Positions 49,932 to 59,325 of a stretch of 59,404 bases of DNA are shown one piece after another. The DNA is taken from positions 1 to 59,404 of the forward strand of contig CABVRQ010000017.1 in assembly GCA_902500695.1 (NCBI GenBank), read 5' to 3'. A model generated the notes under the pieces. The model was not told the DNA's origin and did not search any database. It saw only the letters and a list, made by a program, of their open reading frames with translations. This DNA comes from an uncultured Nitrospira sp. Its GTDB lineage: Bacteria; Nitrospirota; Nitrospiria; Nitrospirales; UBA8639. How positions within the stretch are numbered: position 1 is the stretch's first letter; the number at the start of each line of letters is the position of its first letter. The position numbers and the translations under genes are program-made.

Positions 49932-50698
49932 AACAACCCAAAAAACGACGGGTCGTCTATCTCATTCCCAATCTTCTGACCACTGGAAATCTTTTTAGTG
50001 GCCTAGCCTCTATCTTGTTTGTCTTTGGTGGCGATTATGGGCCTGCGGCCATTGCGATTCTTGTGGCGATCGTTTTTGACGTGTTGGATGGGACGTCAGC
50101 CCGTCTAATGAAAAGTACGAGTGATTTCGGGCTGCAATATGATTCGTTGGCAGATGTCGTGGCTTTCGGAGTGGCTCCGGGCTTGCTGATGTATTCGTGG
50201 GCGCTCAGTGGTCCGAAGATGTTGGGCGCCGCAGTCATGTTTGCCTTTGTTGCTTGTGGTGCCTTGCGATTGGCCAGGCATAACGTTTTGGCGACGACTG
50301 GCGGAGACGGTAAGCCGTTTACCGGGCTTCCTATCCCCGGTGCAGCAGGGGTGATGGCTACGTTGGTGATTTTCGATCACCATGTTGCGCCATTAGGAGA
50401 GCAGGTGAAGCCTATTCTTGGGATCGTCTTGACCCTAGGGCTGGCCTTTCTCATGGTGAGTACGTTTCGTTATCGTAGTCTGAAAGAATTAAAAACGCAG
50501 GAACATCACCACTTTAATTATTTGGTGTATGCTGTCCTCATTCTCATGGCGGTCTTAGCGTATCCACAGGCGATGCTCTTTGTCGTGTTTGCCGCCTATG
50601 CCCTTTCGGGCGTCTTAGAGCAAGGGTGGAAGCTTGTGGCGGGTATGATGGGGAAAAAGCCTGCGGAAGAAGTGGGGCCGGATGGACTCCACAAATGA
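49928..50698 (+). CDS. pssA: CDP-diacylglycerol-serine O-phosphatidyltransferase
   Basis: A 256-residue integral membrane enzyme that makes phosphatidylserine, the substrate of the Psd encoded just upstream. The CDP-alcohol phosphotransferase motif is complete: DVLDGTSARLMKSTSDFGLQ then YDSLAD, giving D-G-x2-A-R-x8-G-x3-D-x3-D. About eight hydrophobic segments follow. The ATG at 49928 overlaps the psd stop (ATGA); an upstream ATG at 49913 also has a GGAG before it and is possible. Confidence 0.94.
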   Translation: MKQPKKRRVVYLIPNLLTTGNLFSGLASILFVFGGDYGPAAIAILVAIVFDVLDGTSARLMKSTSDFGLQYDSLADVVAFGVAPGLLMYSWALSGPKMLGAAVMFAFVACGALRLARHNVLATTGGDGKPFTGLPIPGAAGVMATLVIFDHHVAPLGEQVKPILGIVLTLGLAFLMVSTFRYRSLKELKTQEHHHFNYLVYAVLILMAVLAYPQAMLFVVFAAYALSGVLEQGWKLVAGMMGKKPAEEVGPDGLHK

Positions 50699-50755
50699 CA
50701 GGCAGGCAGGGGAAAAGGGACCTTGGATGAGGAGCAACTGTGGGGGAAATGAGCC

Positions 50756-52303
50756 ATGACACGTATGATTCGAATTTTCGATACTACCTTGCGTGATGGA
50801 GAGCAGTCTCCCGGCGCGAGCATGAACATCGAAGAAAAAATCCTCGTGGCGAAGCAATTGGCTCGGTTGAATGTGGATATTATCGAAGCCGGTTTTGCGT
50901 TTAGTTCACCTGGTGATTTTGAAGCAATTCATCGTATTGCCCAGGAAGTGGAAGGTCCGGTCATTTGCAGCTTGGCCCGCGCGAAACCTGAAGATATTGA
51001 CCGGGCTTGGGAGGCACTCAAAGGTGCACCCAAACGCCGTATCCATACGTTTTTGTCTTCTTCAGATATCCACTTGAAGCATCAATTTCGCATGACCAGG
51101 GATGAAGCCCTCAAGAGGGCGGTGGAGATGGTTCGCCATGCCCGTGGTTACGTTGAAGATGTGGAATATTCTCCCATGGATGCCACTCGGTCTGATTTGA
51201 CCTATCTCTGTGAAGTTGTAGAAGCCGTGGTCGAAGCTGGAGCTGGAACGGTGAACATTCCGGATACAGTAGGATATACGACACCCGAAGAGTTTGGACG
51301 GATTATCAGGACATTAAGAGAACGAGTCCATGGGATAGAGACGGCCATTATTTCCGTCCACTGCCATAACGACTTAGGGTTGGCGGTCGCCAATTCCATG
51401 GCCGCCATTTATGCGGGAGCAGGCCAGGTGGAATGTACGATCAACGGGATTGGTGAACGAGCTGGCAATGCCTCATTAGAAGAAGTCGCGATGGGACTGC
51501 GTACGCGAACAGATTTTTACCAGTCCGATACCAATATACGCACCGAGGAAATCTCCAAAGCCAGCCGTTTGGTGAGCAATATCACCGGGATGGTGGTACA
51601 GCCCAACAAAGCGATTGTGGGTGCCAATGCCTTTGCGCATACGTCCGGCATTCATCAGGACGGGTTGCTCAAGGACAAAAGTACCTATGAAATCATCCGG
51701 CCGGAATCCGTCGGATTAACCCAAAGTCGATTGGTGATGGGTAAACTGTCTGGTCGACATGCCTTTCGTGAGGAACTGGCCAACCTGGGGTACACCCTTT
51801 CTGATCAGGAATTGCAAGAGGCCTTTGAACGTTTTAAACGTCTGGCGGATCAAAAGAAGGAATTATTTGAAGAGGATTTGGAGACAATCGTCAATAAGGC
51901 TATTACTAAAGTTCCTGAGCGCTATGTCTTAAAGGGGTTGCATGTGGAAAGTGGGTTGGAACAGCGCCCGTCCGCGATGGTGGAATTGATGATGGATGGG
52001 CGTATCGCGAAACTGACGGGTACGGGTGATGGTCCGGTGGATGCGGTGTATCGGACCATTGCGGCCTTGACTGAAACCAAAAGTCTTCTTCGTGCCTACA
52101 TCGTCAAAGCGATTACGGGTGGTACCGATGCGCAGGGAGAAGTGTCCGTCCGCGTCGAGGAAAATAGTGAGACTGTTACCGGTCATGGATCAGATACGGA
52201 TATTATTCTTGCTTCTGCGCAGGCCTACCTCAATGCGCTCAATAAATTGGCGGATTTGGCGGAACGACATGCCAGAGCCGAACAAAAAATCGGGTTGTGT
52301 TGA
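50756..52303 (+). CDS. leuA: 2-isopropylmalate synthase
   Basis: A 515-residue enzyme that condenses acetyl-CoA and 2-oxoisovalerate, the first committed step of leucine synthesis. The HMGL-like barrel has IFDTTLRDGEQSPGASM, the metal-binding HCHNDLGLAVANS and NGIGERAGNASLEEVAMGL. The C-terminal third is the LeuA allosteric domain (about 400-505), which binds leucine for feedback inhibition. The length is typical of the LeuA1 form. It is placed between pssA and leuB in the block; leuC and leuD are not in the window. Confidence 0.96.
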   Translation: MTRMIRIFDTTLRDGEQSPGASMNIEEKILVAKQLARLNVDIIEAGFAFSSPGDFEAIHRIAQEVEGPVICSLARAKPEDIDRAWEALKGAPKRRIHTFLSSSDIHLKHQFRMTRDEALKRAVEMVRHARGYVEDVEYSPMDATRSDLTYLCEVVEAVVEAGAGTVNIPDTVGYTTPEEFGRIIRTLRERVHGIETAIISVHCHNDLGLAVANSMAAIYAGAGQVECTINGIGERAGNASLEEVAMGLRTRTDFYQSDTNIRTEEISKASRLVSNITGMVVQPNKAIVGANAFAHTSGIHQDGLLKDKSTYEIIRPESVGLTQSRLVMGKLSGRHAFREELANLGYTLSDQELQEAFERFKRLADQKKELFEEDLETIVNKAITKVPERYVLKGLHVESGLEQRPSAMVELMMDGRIAKLTGTGDGPVDAVYRTIAALTETKSLLRAYIVKAITGGTDAQGEVSVRVEENSETVTGHGSDTDIILASAQAYLNALNKLADLAERHARAEQKIGLC

Positions 52304-52451
52304 AGAAAGCGTTGCCTTCATCCAATCAAATGAGCCCCTCATTTCCTGCCATTTTATTGCTCTTGGGCATGTAGTTTCTGGTAGACCATTTCAGGTACGC
52401 AGTTATTGCTGGAATTAATTTAAAGATGTTTATCCTATTATCGGGGGAATC

Positions 52452-53525
52452 ATGAATAAACGGATTGCCGTATTACCGGGTGATGGAATCGGGCCTGAAA
52501 TTATGCCACAGGCGATTCGGGTTCTTGAGGCCATTGGCCAAAAATGTGGGCATCAATTTACCTTTACCTATGGGAAGGTTGGCGGGGAGGCGATTGACGC
52601 AACAGGGTTTCCGTTGCCGGCCGAGACCCTGAAGCTGGCCCAATCGAGTGATGCCGTCCTCTTGGGAGCTGTGGGCGGACCGAAGTGGGAGGGACTTGAA
52701 TATGAGCGTCGGCCGGAACGTGCTCTACTCGGGTTGCGGGAGCAGCTTGGACTTTTCGCTAACCTCCGACCGGCAAAAATGTATTCAGCGTTAATCGGGT
52801 CGTCCAGTCTAAAACCGGAAGTTGTTGAGGGCATTGATATTCTGGTTGTTCGGGAATTGACCGGTGGGATTTACTTTGGCAAACCGAAAGGCATTGAACA
52901 AACGGCGACAGGACATCGGGGATTCAATACTGAAGTCTACACGACGGAGGAAATCCGACGGATCGCTGATGTGGCTTTTCAGGCAGCCCGGAAGCGGCGT
53001 AGCCTTGTTCACTCTATCGATAAGGCCAACGTTCTGGAGTCATCCGAGCTTTGGCGGCGAGAAGTAATCAACGTGCATCAGAGTTTCCCAGATGTGGAAT
53101 TGCGTCACATGTATGTGGATAACTGTGCCATGCAACTCGTTCGCTATCCCAAGCAATTCGACGTGGTAGTGACGACCAATTTGTTTGGGGATATTCTGAG
53201 TGATGAGGCGGCGATGTTGACCGGGTCGATAGGCATGCTCCCTTCTGCCAGCGTCGGAGCGACAGTGGGAATGTTTGAGCCTATCCATGGGAGCGCTCCG
53301 GATATTGCCGGTAAAAACCTCGCCAATCCTATTGGGACCATTGCTTCCGCAGCCATGATGTTGTGCTATTCGTTCGAGTTGACGAAAGAAGCCGAGATGA
53401 TTGAGTCGGCGATTCAGAAGACTCTTGAGCAGGGATATCGCACGAAAGATATTGAGAGTCAGGGGTGTATGCTGGTTGGAACCGCTGAAATGGGCGATCA
53501 CATCCTAAAGCAGTTAGGACACTAA
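52452..53525 (+). CDS. leuB: 3-isopropylmalate dehydrogenase
   Basis: A 357-residue NAD-dependent enzyme for the third step of leucine synthesis. AVLPGDGIGPEIMPQAI starts the protein. The substrate- and metal-binding residues lie in RELTGGIYFGKPKG, in HSIDKANVLESSELWR and in NLFGDILSDEAAMLTGSIGM; the adenine site is in FEPIHGSAPDIAGKNLANP. Length and motifs are canonical. A spacer of 148 bases separates it from leuA. Confidence 0.97.
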   Translation: MNKRIAVLPGDGIGPEIMPQAIRVLEAIGQKCGHQFTFTYGKVGGEAIDATGFPLPAETLKLAQSSDAVLLGAVGGPKWEGLEYERRPERALLGLREQLGLFANLRPAKMYSALIGSSSLKPEVVEGIDILVVRELTGGIYFGKPKGIEQTATGHRGFNTEVYTTEEIRRIADVAFQAARKRRSLVHSIDKANVLESSELWRREVINVHQSFPDVELRHMYVDNCAMQLVRYPKQFDVVVTTNLFGDILSDEAAMLTGSIGMLPSASVGATVGMFEPIHGSAPDIAGKNLANPIGTIASAAMMLCYSFELTKEAEMIESAIQKTLEQGYRTKDIESQGCMLVGTAEMGDHILKQLGH

Positions 53526-53529
53526 ACAG

Positions 53530-54744
53530 ATGATTGGGCAAGGGAAGAGTGGGCAGATTGTCACAATAGCGGGGACGGGAGAGTCTGGGTATGAGGGCGA
53601 CGGACAATTAGGGACTCAAGCAATTTTGAATGAACCCAAGAATATGTGTTTTGATGCTGAAGGCAACCTCCTGATTGCCGATTCTGAAAATCACGTCATT
53701 CGCCGACTGATACATTCGACTGGTGTCATCGAAACGGTAGCCGGGTGTGTTGGAACCCGCCGCGTCGGTGGGGAAAATCCACAAGCACCGATTCTATCTC
53801 CAATTTCTCACGTAGATGAGGAGATTGATCCTCTTGCGGATGTGGAAGAGATTCCGGGCCAGGGCTACTCTCAAACCCCTGACCTGAGTGGAACGGTTCG
53901 CTACATCGTCGGAAAGGGGATTGGCAAAGATCGGTTTGCCGGAGATGGGGATTTGGCCACGAGTGCACAATTAAATTTTCCCTCCTCCGTTGCCGTTGAT
54001 GCGGCAGGGACCCTCTTTATTGCCGACACGTGGAACCATCGTATTCGACGGGTAGATTCCCAAACGGGGATTATCCAGACCGTGGCCGGGAACGGTCAGT
54101 CGAAATGGACGGGGGACGGTGGTCCCGGGATTTCCGCTTCGTTGAATGAACCGGTGGCATTAGTCCTGGATGGTGCACGCCTCTATATTGCCGATCAGAG
54201 TAATAATCGCATTCGTATGCTGGATTTGGAATCAGGTGTGATTACGACCATCGCAGGCACGGGAGATTCCGGATACACCGGGGATGGCATGCCTGCTCTG
54301 GAATCTGCGCTTGCGGGACCGAGCGGGTTGGCACTCGATCACGATGGAAATCTCTATATCGCTGATACGTTTAATAGCCGCATTCGAATGCTGGACCACA
54401 ACACGGGGCTTCTATCCACTGTGGCAGGGGATGGCGCCGAGTTTCGCTACGAGCGGGGAGTAAATGACCAGTCTCAGTCGTTGGCCAGGCCCTATGGCAT
54501 CGCGATAACACCACAAGGACATGTGCTTATCACGGATTCCGATCATCACTTAATCCGGAAGTGGGATGTCAGGAAAAAGGAAATGACCCTTGTTGCAGGC
54601 AATGGTCAATCGACATGGTGTGGTGATGGAGGCCCGGCTTCGGATAGTAGCCTCAGTTTTCCGTTTGGTGTGGATGTGGACGCCATGGGCAATATTGCGA
54701 TTGCCGATACCTTTAATCACCGCATCCGCTATATTCCTGTCTGA
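53530..54744 (+). CDS. NHL-repeat beta-propeller protein without signal peptide
   Basis: A 404-residue protein made of about six NHL repeats, each with the pattern GDGGxxxxAxLxxPxGxAxDxxGxLxIADxxNHRIR. Clear units are LLIADSENHVIRRL, LFIADTWNHRIRRVD, LYIADQSNNRIRMLD, LYIADTFNSRIRMLD, VLITDSDHHLIRKWD and IAIADTFNHRIRYIP. It should fold as a closed propeller. Such proteins are usually secreted, but here the start opens directly in the first repeat, so a cytoplasmic location is predicted. It starts four bases after the leuB stop and is co-transcribed with leucine genes. Function unknown. Confidence 0.85.
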   Translation: MIGQGKSGQIVTIAGTGESGYEGDGQLGTQAILNEPKNMCFDAEGNLLIADSENHVIRRLIHSTGVIETVAGCVGTRRVGGENPQAPILSPISHVDEEIDPLADVEEIPGQGYSQTPDLSGTVRYIVGKGIGKDRFAGDGDLATSAQLNFPSSVAVDAAGTLFIADTWNHRIRRVDSQTGIIQTVAGNGQSKWTGDGGPGISASLNEPVALVLDGARLYIADQSNNRIRMLDLESGVITTIAGTGDSGYTGDGMPALESALAGPSGLALDHDGNLYIADTFNSRIRMLDHNTGLLSTVAGDGAEFRYERGVNDQSQSLARPYGIAITPQGHVLITDSDHHLIRKWDVRKKEMTLVAGNGQSTWCGDGGPASDSSLSFPFGVDVDAMGNIAIADTFNHRIRYIPV

Positions 54745-54908
54745 GAAAATTTCCTGAGGCCATCACGGGGGTGCCAGGATTTTCTGCCTCTGGTTGCTCG
54801 CCTGCCTGGGGCTTCCCTTTCGTCATTTTTGAGTCAAGCATTTTGAACTGATAGGATATCCGTATTATCTAGTGTCATCCGTGTTTCTCTTGAGGGAGTG
54901 AGCCTGAC

Positions 54909-55922
54909 ATGATGAAGAAAAAATCGGCCTATACGGTTGCGGTGGTTGGAGCAACCGGTGCTGTTGGAACGGAAATGATTCAAGTTTTGGAAGAACGGGA
55001 TTTTCCTGTTGGGGAATTAATACCTCTGGCCTCGGCACGGTCCGAAGGCAATGAGGTGACGTTTCGCGGTGAAACCCTTCATGTGAAGGTACTGGAACAC
55101 AACTCGTTCGAGGGTGTAGATGTGGCCTTGTTTTCGGCAGGAGCCGGTATCAGCAAAGAATTCGGTCCGATAGCTGTCAAGGCGGGAGCCGTGGTGGTAG
55201 ACAATAGTTCAGCCTGGAGGATGGATCCCAAGGTCCCGCTCGTGGTGCCCGAAGTGAATGTCCATGCTCTTTCGGGACATCAGGGACTGATTGCCAATCC
55301 TAACTGTTCCACCATTCAAATGGTCGTTGCCCTGAAACCCTTGCATGATGCAGTCCGAATCAAACGGATTATTGTCACGACGTTTCAATCCGTTTCCGGA
55401 ACCGGCAAGGATGCGATGGAAGAACTCGTTGAACAGTCTCGTCAACTACTCAGTTTTGGAGAAGCCAAAGTGGCGGTCTATCCTCATCAGATTGCCTTTA
55501 ATTGTTTGCCCCATATTGATGATTTTCTGCCGAATGGATACACCAAAGAAGAAATGAAAATGGTCAACGAAACCCGAAAAATACTGGGTGAATTGTCTTT
55601 GCCGATTACGGCGACGACAGTCAGGGTCCCGGTCTTTATCTGCCATGCGGAGTCCGTGAATATTGAAACGGAGCAAAAACTGAGCGCCAATGATGCTCGA
55701 GCCATACTGGCCGCCGCTCCAGGCATTCAGGTCTACGATGATCCCGGTCGCAATTTGTATCCTCTGCCGATCGACGTGGCGGGGACCGATGCTGTATTTG
55801 TAGGACGAGTGAGGGAAGATGAATCGGTGCCCAATGGGCTGAATGTGTGGATTGTGGCGGATAATTTGCGAAAAGGTGCTGCGCTCAACGCCGTACAAAT
55901 CGCCGAGGAACTTATACGATAA
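54909..55922 (+). CDS. asd: Aspartate-semialdehyde dehydrogenase
   Basis: A 337-residue NADP-dependent enzyme that makes aspartate semialdehyde for lysine, diaminopimelate, threonine and methionine. VVGATGAVGTEMIQVLEER is the dinucleotide site, C133 in NPNCSTIQMV is the catalytic Cys, and the substrate-binding block is VFICHAESVNIE. The length is typical of the Gram-positive-like subgroup. GGGAGTGAG lies before the first of two adjacent ATGs. Confidence 0.96.
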   Translation: MMKKKSAYTVAVVGATGAVGTEMIQVLEERDFPVGELIPLASARSEGNEVTFRGETLHVKVLEHNSFEGVDVALFSAGAGISKEFGPIAVKAGAVVVDNSSAWRMDPKVPLVVPEVNVHALSGHQGLIANPNCSTIQMVVALKPLHDAVRIKRIIVTTFQSVSGTGKDAMEELVEQSRQLLSFGEAKVAVYPHQIAFNCLPHIDDFLPNGYTKEEMKMVNETRKILGELSLPITATTVRVPVFICHAESVNIETEQKLSANDARAILAAAPGIQVYDDPGRNLYPLPIDVAGTDAVFVGRVREDESVPNGLNVWIVADNLRKGAALNAVQIAEELIR

Positions 55923-55937
55923 TGCGTGAGAGTCGGC

Positions 55938-56177
55938 ATGATGAGTGGAGTGGGAAAAGCCCTGATCCTGATGGAGTGTATCTTTCTGGTGTTGGGGCTT
56001 CTATTTCTTGCCATGGGGAAATGGTCAAACGCTGAGTGCGGATGGGGATGGCTTGGCCGGTTGCCGGGCGATTGTATTATCAAACGGGATCATGTGACGT
56101 TTTACTTTCCTCTTGCGACCAGCATCATTATCAGTGTGGTCGGAAGTGTGATGCTTTATTTTTTCTTCCGGCGGTAG
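55938..56177 (+). CDS. DUF2905 family small membrane protein
   Basis: A 79-residue protein with two hydrophobic helices (about 10-27 and 52-77) linked by GWLGRLPGDCIIKRDHVTFY. The W-[LI]-G-R-L-P-G-D-I-x-I-x-R pattern followed by FYFPL is the DUF2905 signature. Function is unknown. It is sandwiched between asd and spoIID in the same direction; the start 15 bases after asd suggests one transcript. A GTG four codons earlier is an alternative start. Confidence 0.88.
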   Translation: MMSGVGKALILMECIFLVLGLLFLAMGKWSNAECGWGWLGRLPGDCIIKRDHVTFYFPLATSIIISVVGSVMLYFFFRR

Positions 56178-56186
56178 GCAAGAGTT

Positions 56187-57383
56187 ATGGTGTGTGTGGA
56201 ACATCGCATCGGCATTGTGCTGCTTTTTGTCAGTTGGGTCATGTTGTACCCTCCGGTCGTTGAGGCTGCTGAGCCAGCTATTCGCGTTGGTCTTGCCGAT
56301 GCTGCCCAGGTCCTGTCCATCCAATCCGCGGATTCATTTTTCCTCCGCCTGGCCTCTGGGAAAAGATTTCATATTTCAGGGCGAGTGACTATTCGAATGC
56401 AAGGTGCTGGTCTGCTGCTCAATGACCGTCCCGTAGCGGATTCACATCTGTGGGTTGAGGGATCAGCAGGCACCTATCAGGTAAGAGTGGAGACGAAGCA
56501 GGAAACGTCTGCGCCCAGCAATTCAGGGCCAGAATGGGTGGTACGCGGACCACTTGAAATTCAATCGAACCCGTCTGGATTAGCTTTGATTAACTGGATT
56601 GATCTTGAAGAGTATGTCGCAGGCGTGGTTTCGGGTGAAGTCGGGGCCAAGTGGCCATTGGAAGCTCTGAAAGCCCAAGCCGTTGCTGCCAGAACCTATG
56701 TGTTGTACAAGAAAATTGAAAACCAACAGCAATCGTTCGATGTGGTCGCTGGTGTGCAAGATCAAGTCTATCATGGCCATTCCGTACGAGCTGAATCCGT
56801 GCTTCAGGCTGTTGCGGCCACCAGAGGCCAAGTGGTGACGTATGACAATCGTCCCATCTTCGCGGCCTATTCGTCGACGGCTGCTGGTCCCACCGAGGAT
56901 GCCTTATATGTGTGGGCATTGGACCTTCCCTATCTCAAAGGAGTCGACTGTCCATTTGATGAGCAAGCCCCACGGTATGATTGGCGTACATCATTTTCCT
57001 TCGACTTTCTGGAGCAGCAACTGCTCAAAGAAGGGTATAACGTTGGCAAAATCGCAACTTTTACACCCTATACCTTCACGCCTTCCGGGCGAGTCGATCG
57101 TGTGCGCCTGCTTCATTCTCGTGGAGAAATTATCCTGCGGGGGCAAGACTTGCGGCGAGTGGTCGGATACTCCAAAATTTTCAGTACTCAATTTTCCATC
57201 GAATCATTGGGGCAGGAAGTGGTGGTGGTGGGTCATGGGGCGGGACATGCCGTGGGGATGTGTCAGTGGGGCATGCGCGAGATGGCCGAATTAGGGTATG
57301 ACTACCAATCAATTATCCGACATTATTATCCCCACACAAAACTTCTTCCTCTGGACCGCGTGATCCTTACTGCAGCTGACTAA
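56187..57383 (+). CDS. SpoIID/LytB-domain protein, exported
   Basis: A 398-residue protein with a signal peptide (IGIVLLFVSWVMLYPPVVEA). The SpoIID domain (about 135-390) has LEEYVAGVVSGEVGAKWPLE, ALKAQAVAARTYVLYKK, and the C-terminal GHGAGHAVGMCQWGMREMAE. In Bacillus SpoIID is a lytic transglycosylase that cuts peptidoglycan stripped of peptides. In Gram-negative bacteria such proteins are thought to take part in cell-wall turnover, not sporulation. No other sporulation gene is seen. It starts nine bases after the DUF2905 gene. Confidence 0.9.
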   Translation: MVCVEHRIGIVLLFVSWVMLYPPVVEAAEPAIRVGLADAAQVLSIQSADSFFLRLASGKRFHISGRVTIRMQGAGLLLNDRPVADSHLWVEGSAGTYQVRVETKQETSAPSNSGPEWVVRGPLEIQSNPSGLALINWIDLEEYVAGVVSGEVGAKWPLEALKAQAVAARTYVLYKKIENQQQSFDVVAGVQDQVYHGHSVRAESVLQAVAATRGQVVTYDNRPIFAAYSSTAAGPTEDALYVWALDLPYLKGVDCPFDEQAPRYDWRTSFSFDFLEQQLLKEGYNVGKIATFTPYTFTPSGRVDRVRLLHSRGEIILRGQDLRRVVGYSKIFSTQFSIESLGQEVVVVGHGAGHAVGMCQWGMREMAELGYDYQSIIRHYYPHTKLLPLDRVILTAAD

Positions 57384-57411
57384 CTCTGTTGTCTTCTTTC
57401 CTTTCCTGGTC

Positions 57412-58434
57412 ATGGATCTTTCCCAATTCAACTTTCCCTTTGACCAGACCCTGGTTGCCAAATATCCGGTTCATCCACGGGATCATGCCCGTTTGTTGGT
57501 GCTGACCCGATCTACCGGAGAGATCACCGATCGGCAAGTCAAAGATCTGCCCAATACATTACGACCTGGGGATTTACTCGTGGTCAATAATACCAAAGTC
57601 ATTCCGGCACGTCTCTGGGCGAAGAAGGTACCAAGTGGGGGGCGGGTAGAATTGCTGTTTGTCAAAGAAATTGGTGAGGACCATGCAGAAGTCCTCATTC
57701 AGGGGAGAGTGGGAGTTGGACAGATTCTGGAATGTGCGGGTTCTGCCCGTGCGCAGGTAGTGGAAAAAGAGCCTGGTCGAACCGTGATTCATTGGCTTGG
57801 CCCAGGTACTTTGCGAGCATGGTTCCTGTCTCATGGAGAAATCCCGCTCCCTCCGTATTTGAAACGCCAACCGGTTGCACGCGATCAAGAGGATTATCAA
57901 ACCGTATTTGCCAAGGTAGAGGGGGCTATTGCCGCGCCAACAGCCGGACTGCATTTTACGCCCCAATTGATTACCCAATTGGCAGAAAATGGAATCGGGA
58001 CGGCCACGATCACTCTGCATGTTGGACCCGGAACCTTTCAGCCTGTCAAGGCGACGGATGTGGAGCGTCACGTCATGCATCCGGAATGGTTCGAAGTGTC
58101 AGAGGGGACCGCCAGGAGAATTTGTGAAGTTCAGAAGCGAGGCGGGAGAATTATCGCTGTCGGGACCACCGTGGCACGAAGTCTTGAGTCGGCCCTAGAT
58201 GAGACCGGAGAGATCAGGGCCTGTTCGGGAGAGACCCGCCTCTTTATCCTGCCAGGATTTCAATTCCGGGTCATTGATGGGCTTCTGACTAATTTTCATT
58301 TTCCCGAAACGACTCTTTTGATGTTGGTTTCGGCGTTTGCGGGATTAGGGGAGGCCAGGGAAGCGTATGCTCATGCGGTACGCGAACGCTATCGGTTCTA
58401 TAGTTATGGCGACGCCATGCTTATTCATGAATAA
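57412..58434 (+). CDS. queA: S-adenosylmethionine:tRNA ribosyltransferase-isomerase
   Basis: A 340-residue enzyme that transfers and isomerises the ribosyl part of SAM to preQ1-tRNA, giving epoxyqueuosine. MDLSQFNFPFDQTLVAKYPV is the typical start, with DLPNTLRPGDLLVVNNTKVI, PAPTAGLHFT-type GAIAAPTAGLHFTPQLI, and VGPGTFQPVK. Length and order match the family. It is the last gene of the co-directional block. The ribosome binding site is weak. Confidence 0.96.
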   Translation: MDLSQFNFPFDQTLVAKYPVHPRDHARLLVLTRSTGEITDRQVKDLPNTLRPGDLLVVNNTKVIPARLWAKKVPSGGRVELLFVKEIGEDHAEVLIQGRVGVGQILECAGSARAQVVEKEPGRTVIHWLGPGTLRAWFLSHGEIPLPPYLKRQPVARDQEDYQTVFAKVEGAIAAPTAGLHFTPQLITQLAENGIGTATITLHVGPGTFQPVKATDVERHVMHPEWFEVSEGTARRICEVQKRGGRIIAVGTTVARSLESALDETGEIRACSGETRLFILPGFQFRVIDGLLTNFHFPETTLLMLVSAFAGLGEAREAYAHAVRERYRFYSYGDAMLIHE

Positions 58435-58623
58435 TAGCGTTGGCAGAGATAGTGAGGAATCCGGAAGTGATTTTCTCTGCAGGTGCTATCTTACCTATAG
58501 TAAAGGGTTTGTGGTAAAGACGGATGATTAGGGGGCATATGTCTGTGGATTGAATCCCCAGCTGAGTCAGTGGGAGGACTTCAGACAGATATAGATTTGC
58601 AGGGTAAGGCCGGAAACTGCCTC

Positions 58624-59325
58624 TTACAACAGTTCCTCGTAAATTGTGACGTCCCCACGGGCTCGAAGAGCGGTTTGGAAGGCCTGCATGGCTCGTTGTT
58701 TCTTTTGCATGAGGAATTGAAGGCGAATCTGTTCTAAGACGGTGAGATCGGGCTCGGCCCCATCAAGCGTTTGTCGATCAGCGAGTTCTTTGACTTCTTT
58801 CATTTCTGTCGGTGTGAGTGTTGTCGCTTCCGAGACGAGCAGTCTCGCTTTTTCCGCCAGCAATTCGTTTCGGCGTTGCTCCTCATATTGATGGGGTTTC
58901 ATCCGGTTGGCCGCCAAGATTCGCTGGTAATATTCTGAATCGAAGACGCCATCTTTTTGGAAATCTTTTTGGTTCACAATCGCATCGTGGAGTTCTTGAG
59001 CCGAGACAGCCAAATGCATTTCATCCGCCAGTAATTGCCAGGATTTTGTGGTGATCAATCCCTCGAGGGCGAGTTGCTGAATGGTCTCTTCTTTTACGTC
59101 TTCTTGTTTGAGTTGGTCCCGATAGAATCGGAAGTAACCTTGCTTTGTCCGGAGATATTCATCCTTGGAGACCTTATAGGGGCCAACGGTTGCCACGGCG
59201 TTACCTTGAGTGGAATCGTACCCATACCAACCCATGCCAATGACAAAAGTGACAGCGATGCCCAGAATGAGAAACTTGAGAATCCAGGGGTATTTTGCGG
59301 AACCCTCGCGTATAATTCGAATCAT
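58624..59325 (-). CDS. Membrane-anchored SurA-N-domain chaperone-like protein
   Basis: A 233-residue protein with one membrane helix (about 15-37, ILKFLILGIAVTFVIGMGWY) and a periplasmic SurA N-terminal-like domain (VATVGPYKVSKDEYLRTKQG, LALEGLITTKSWQLLADEMH, FQKDGVFDSEYYQRILAANR). The architecture resembles the first half of PpiD, but the parvulin isomerase domain is absent. It may act as a periplasmic folding factor without isomerase activity. An AGGAGG site lies six to seven bases upstream of the ATG. It is convergent with queA. Confidence 0.85.
   Translation of the reverse strand: MIRIIREGSAKYPWILKFLILGIAVTFVIGMGWYGYDSTQGNAVATVGPYKVSKDEYLRTKQGYFRFYRDQLKQEDVKEETIQQLALEGLITTKSWQLLADEMHLAVSAQELHDAIVNQKDFQKDGVFDSEYYQRILAANRMKPHQYEEQRRNELLAEKARLLVSEATTLTPTEMKEVKELADRQTLDGAEPDLTVLEQIRLQFLMQKKQRAMQAFQTALRARGDVTIYEELL

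Noticed and set aside
56187..57383. Evidence for sporulation from a SpoIID-domain protein
   Set aside because: SpoIID/LytB-domain proteins are common in non-sporulating Gram-negative bacteria and no other sporulation gene is present.
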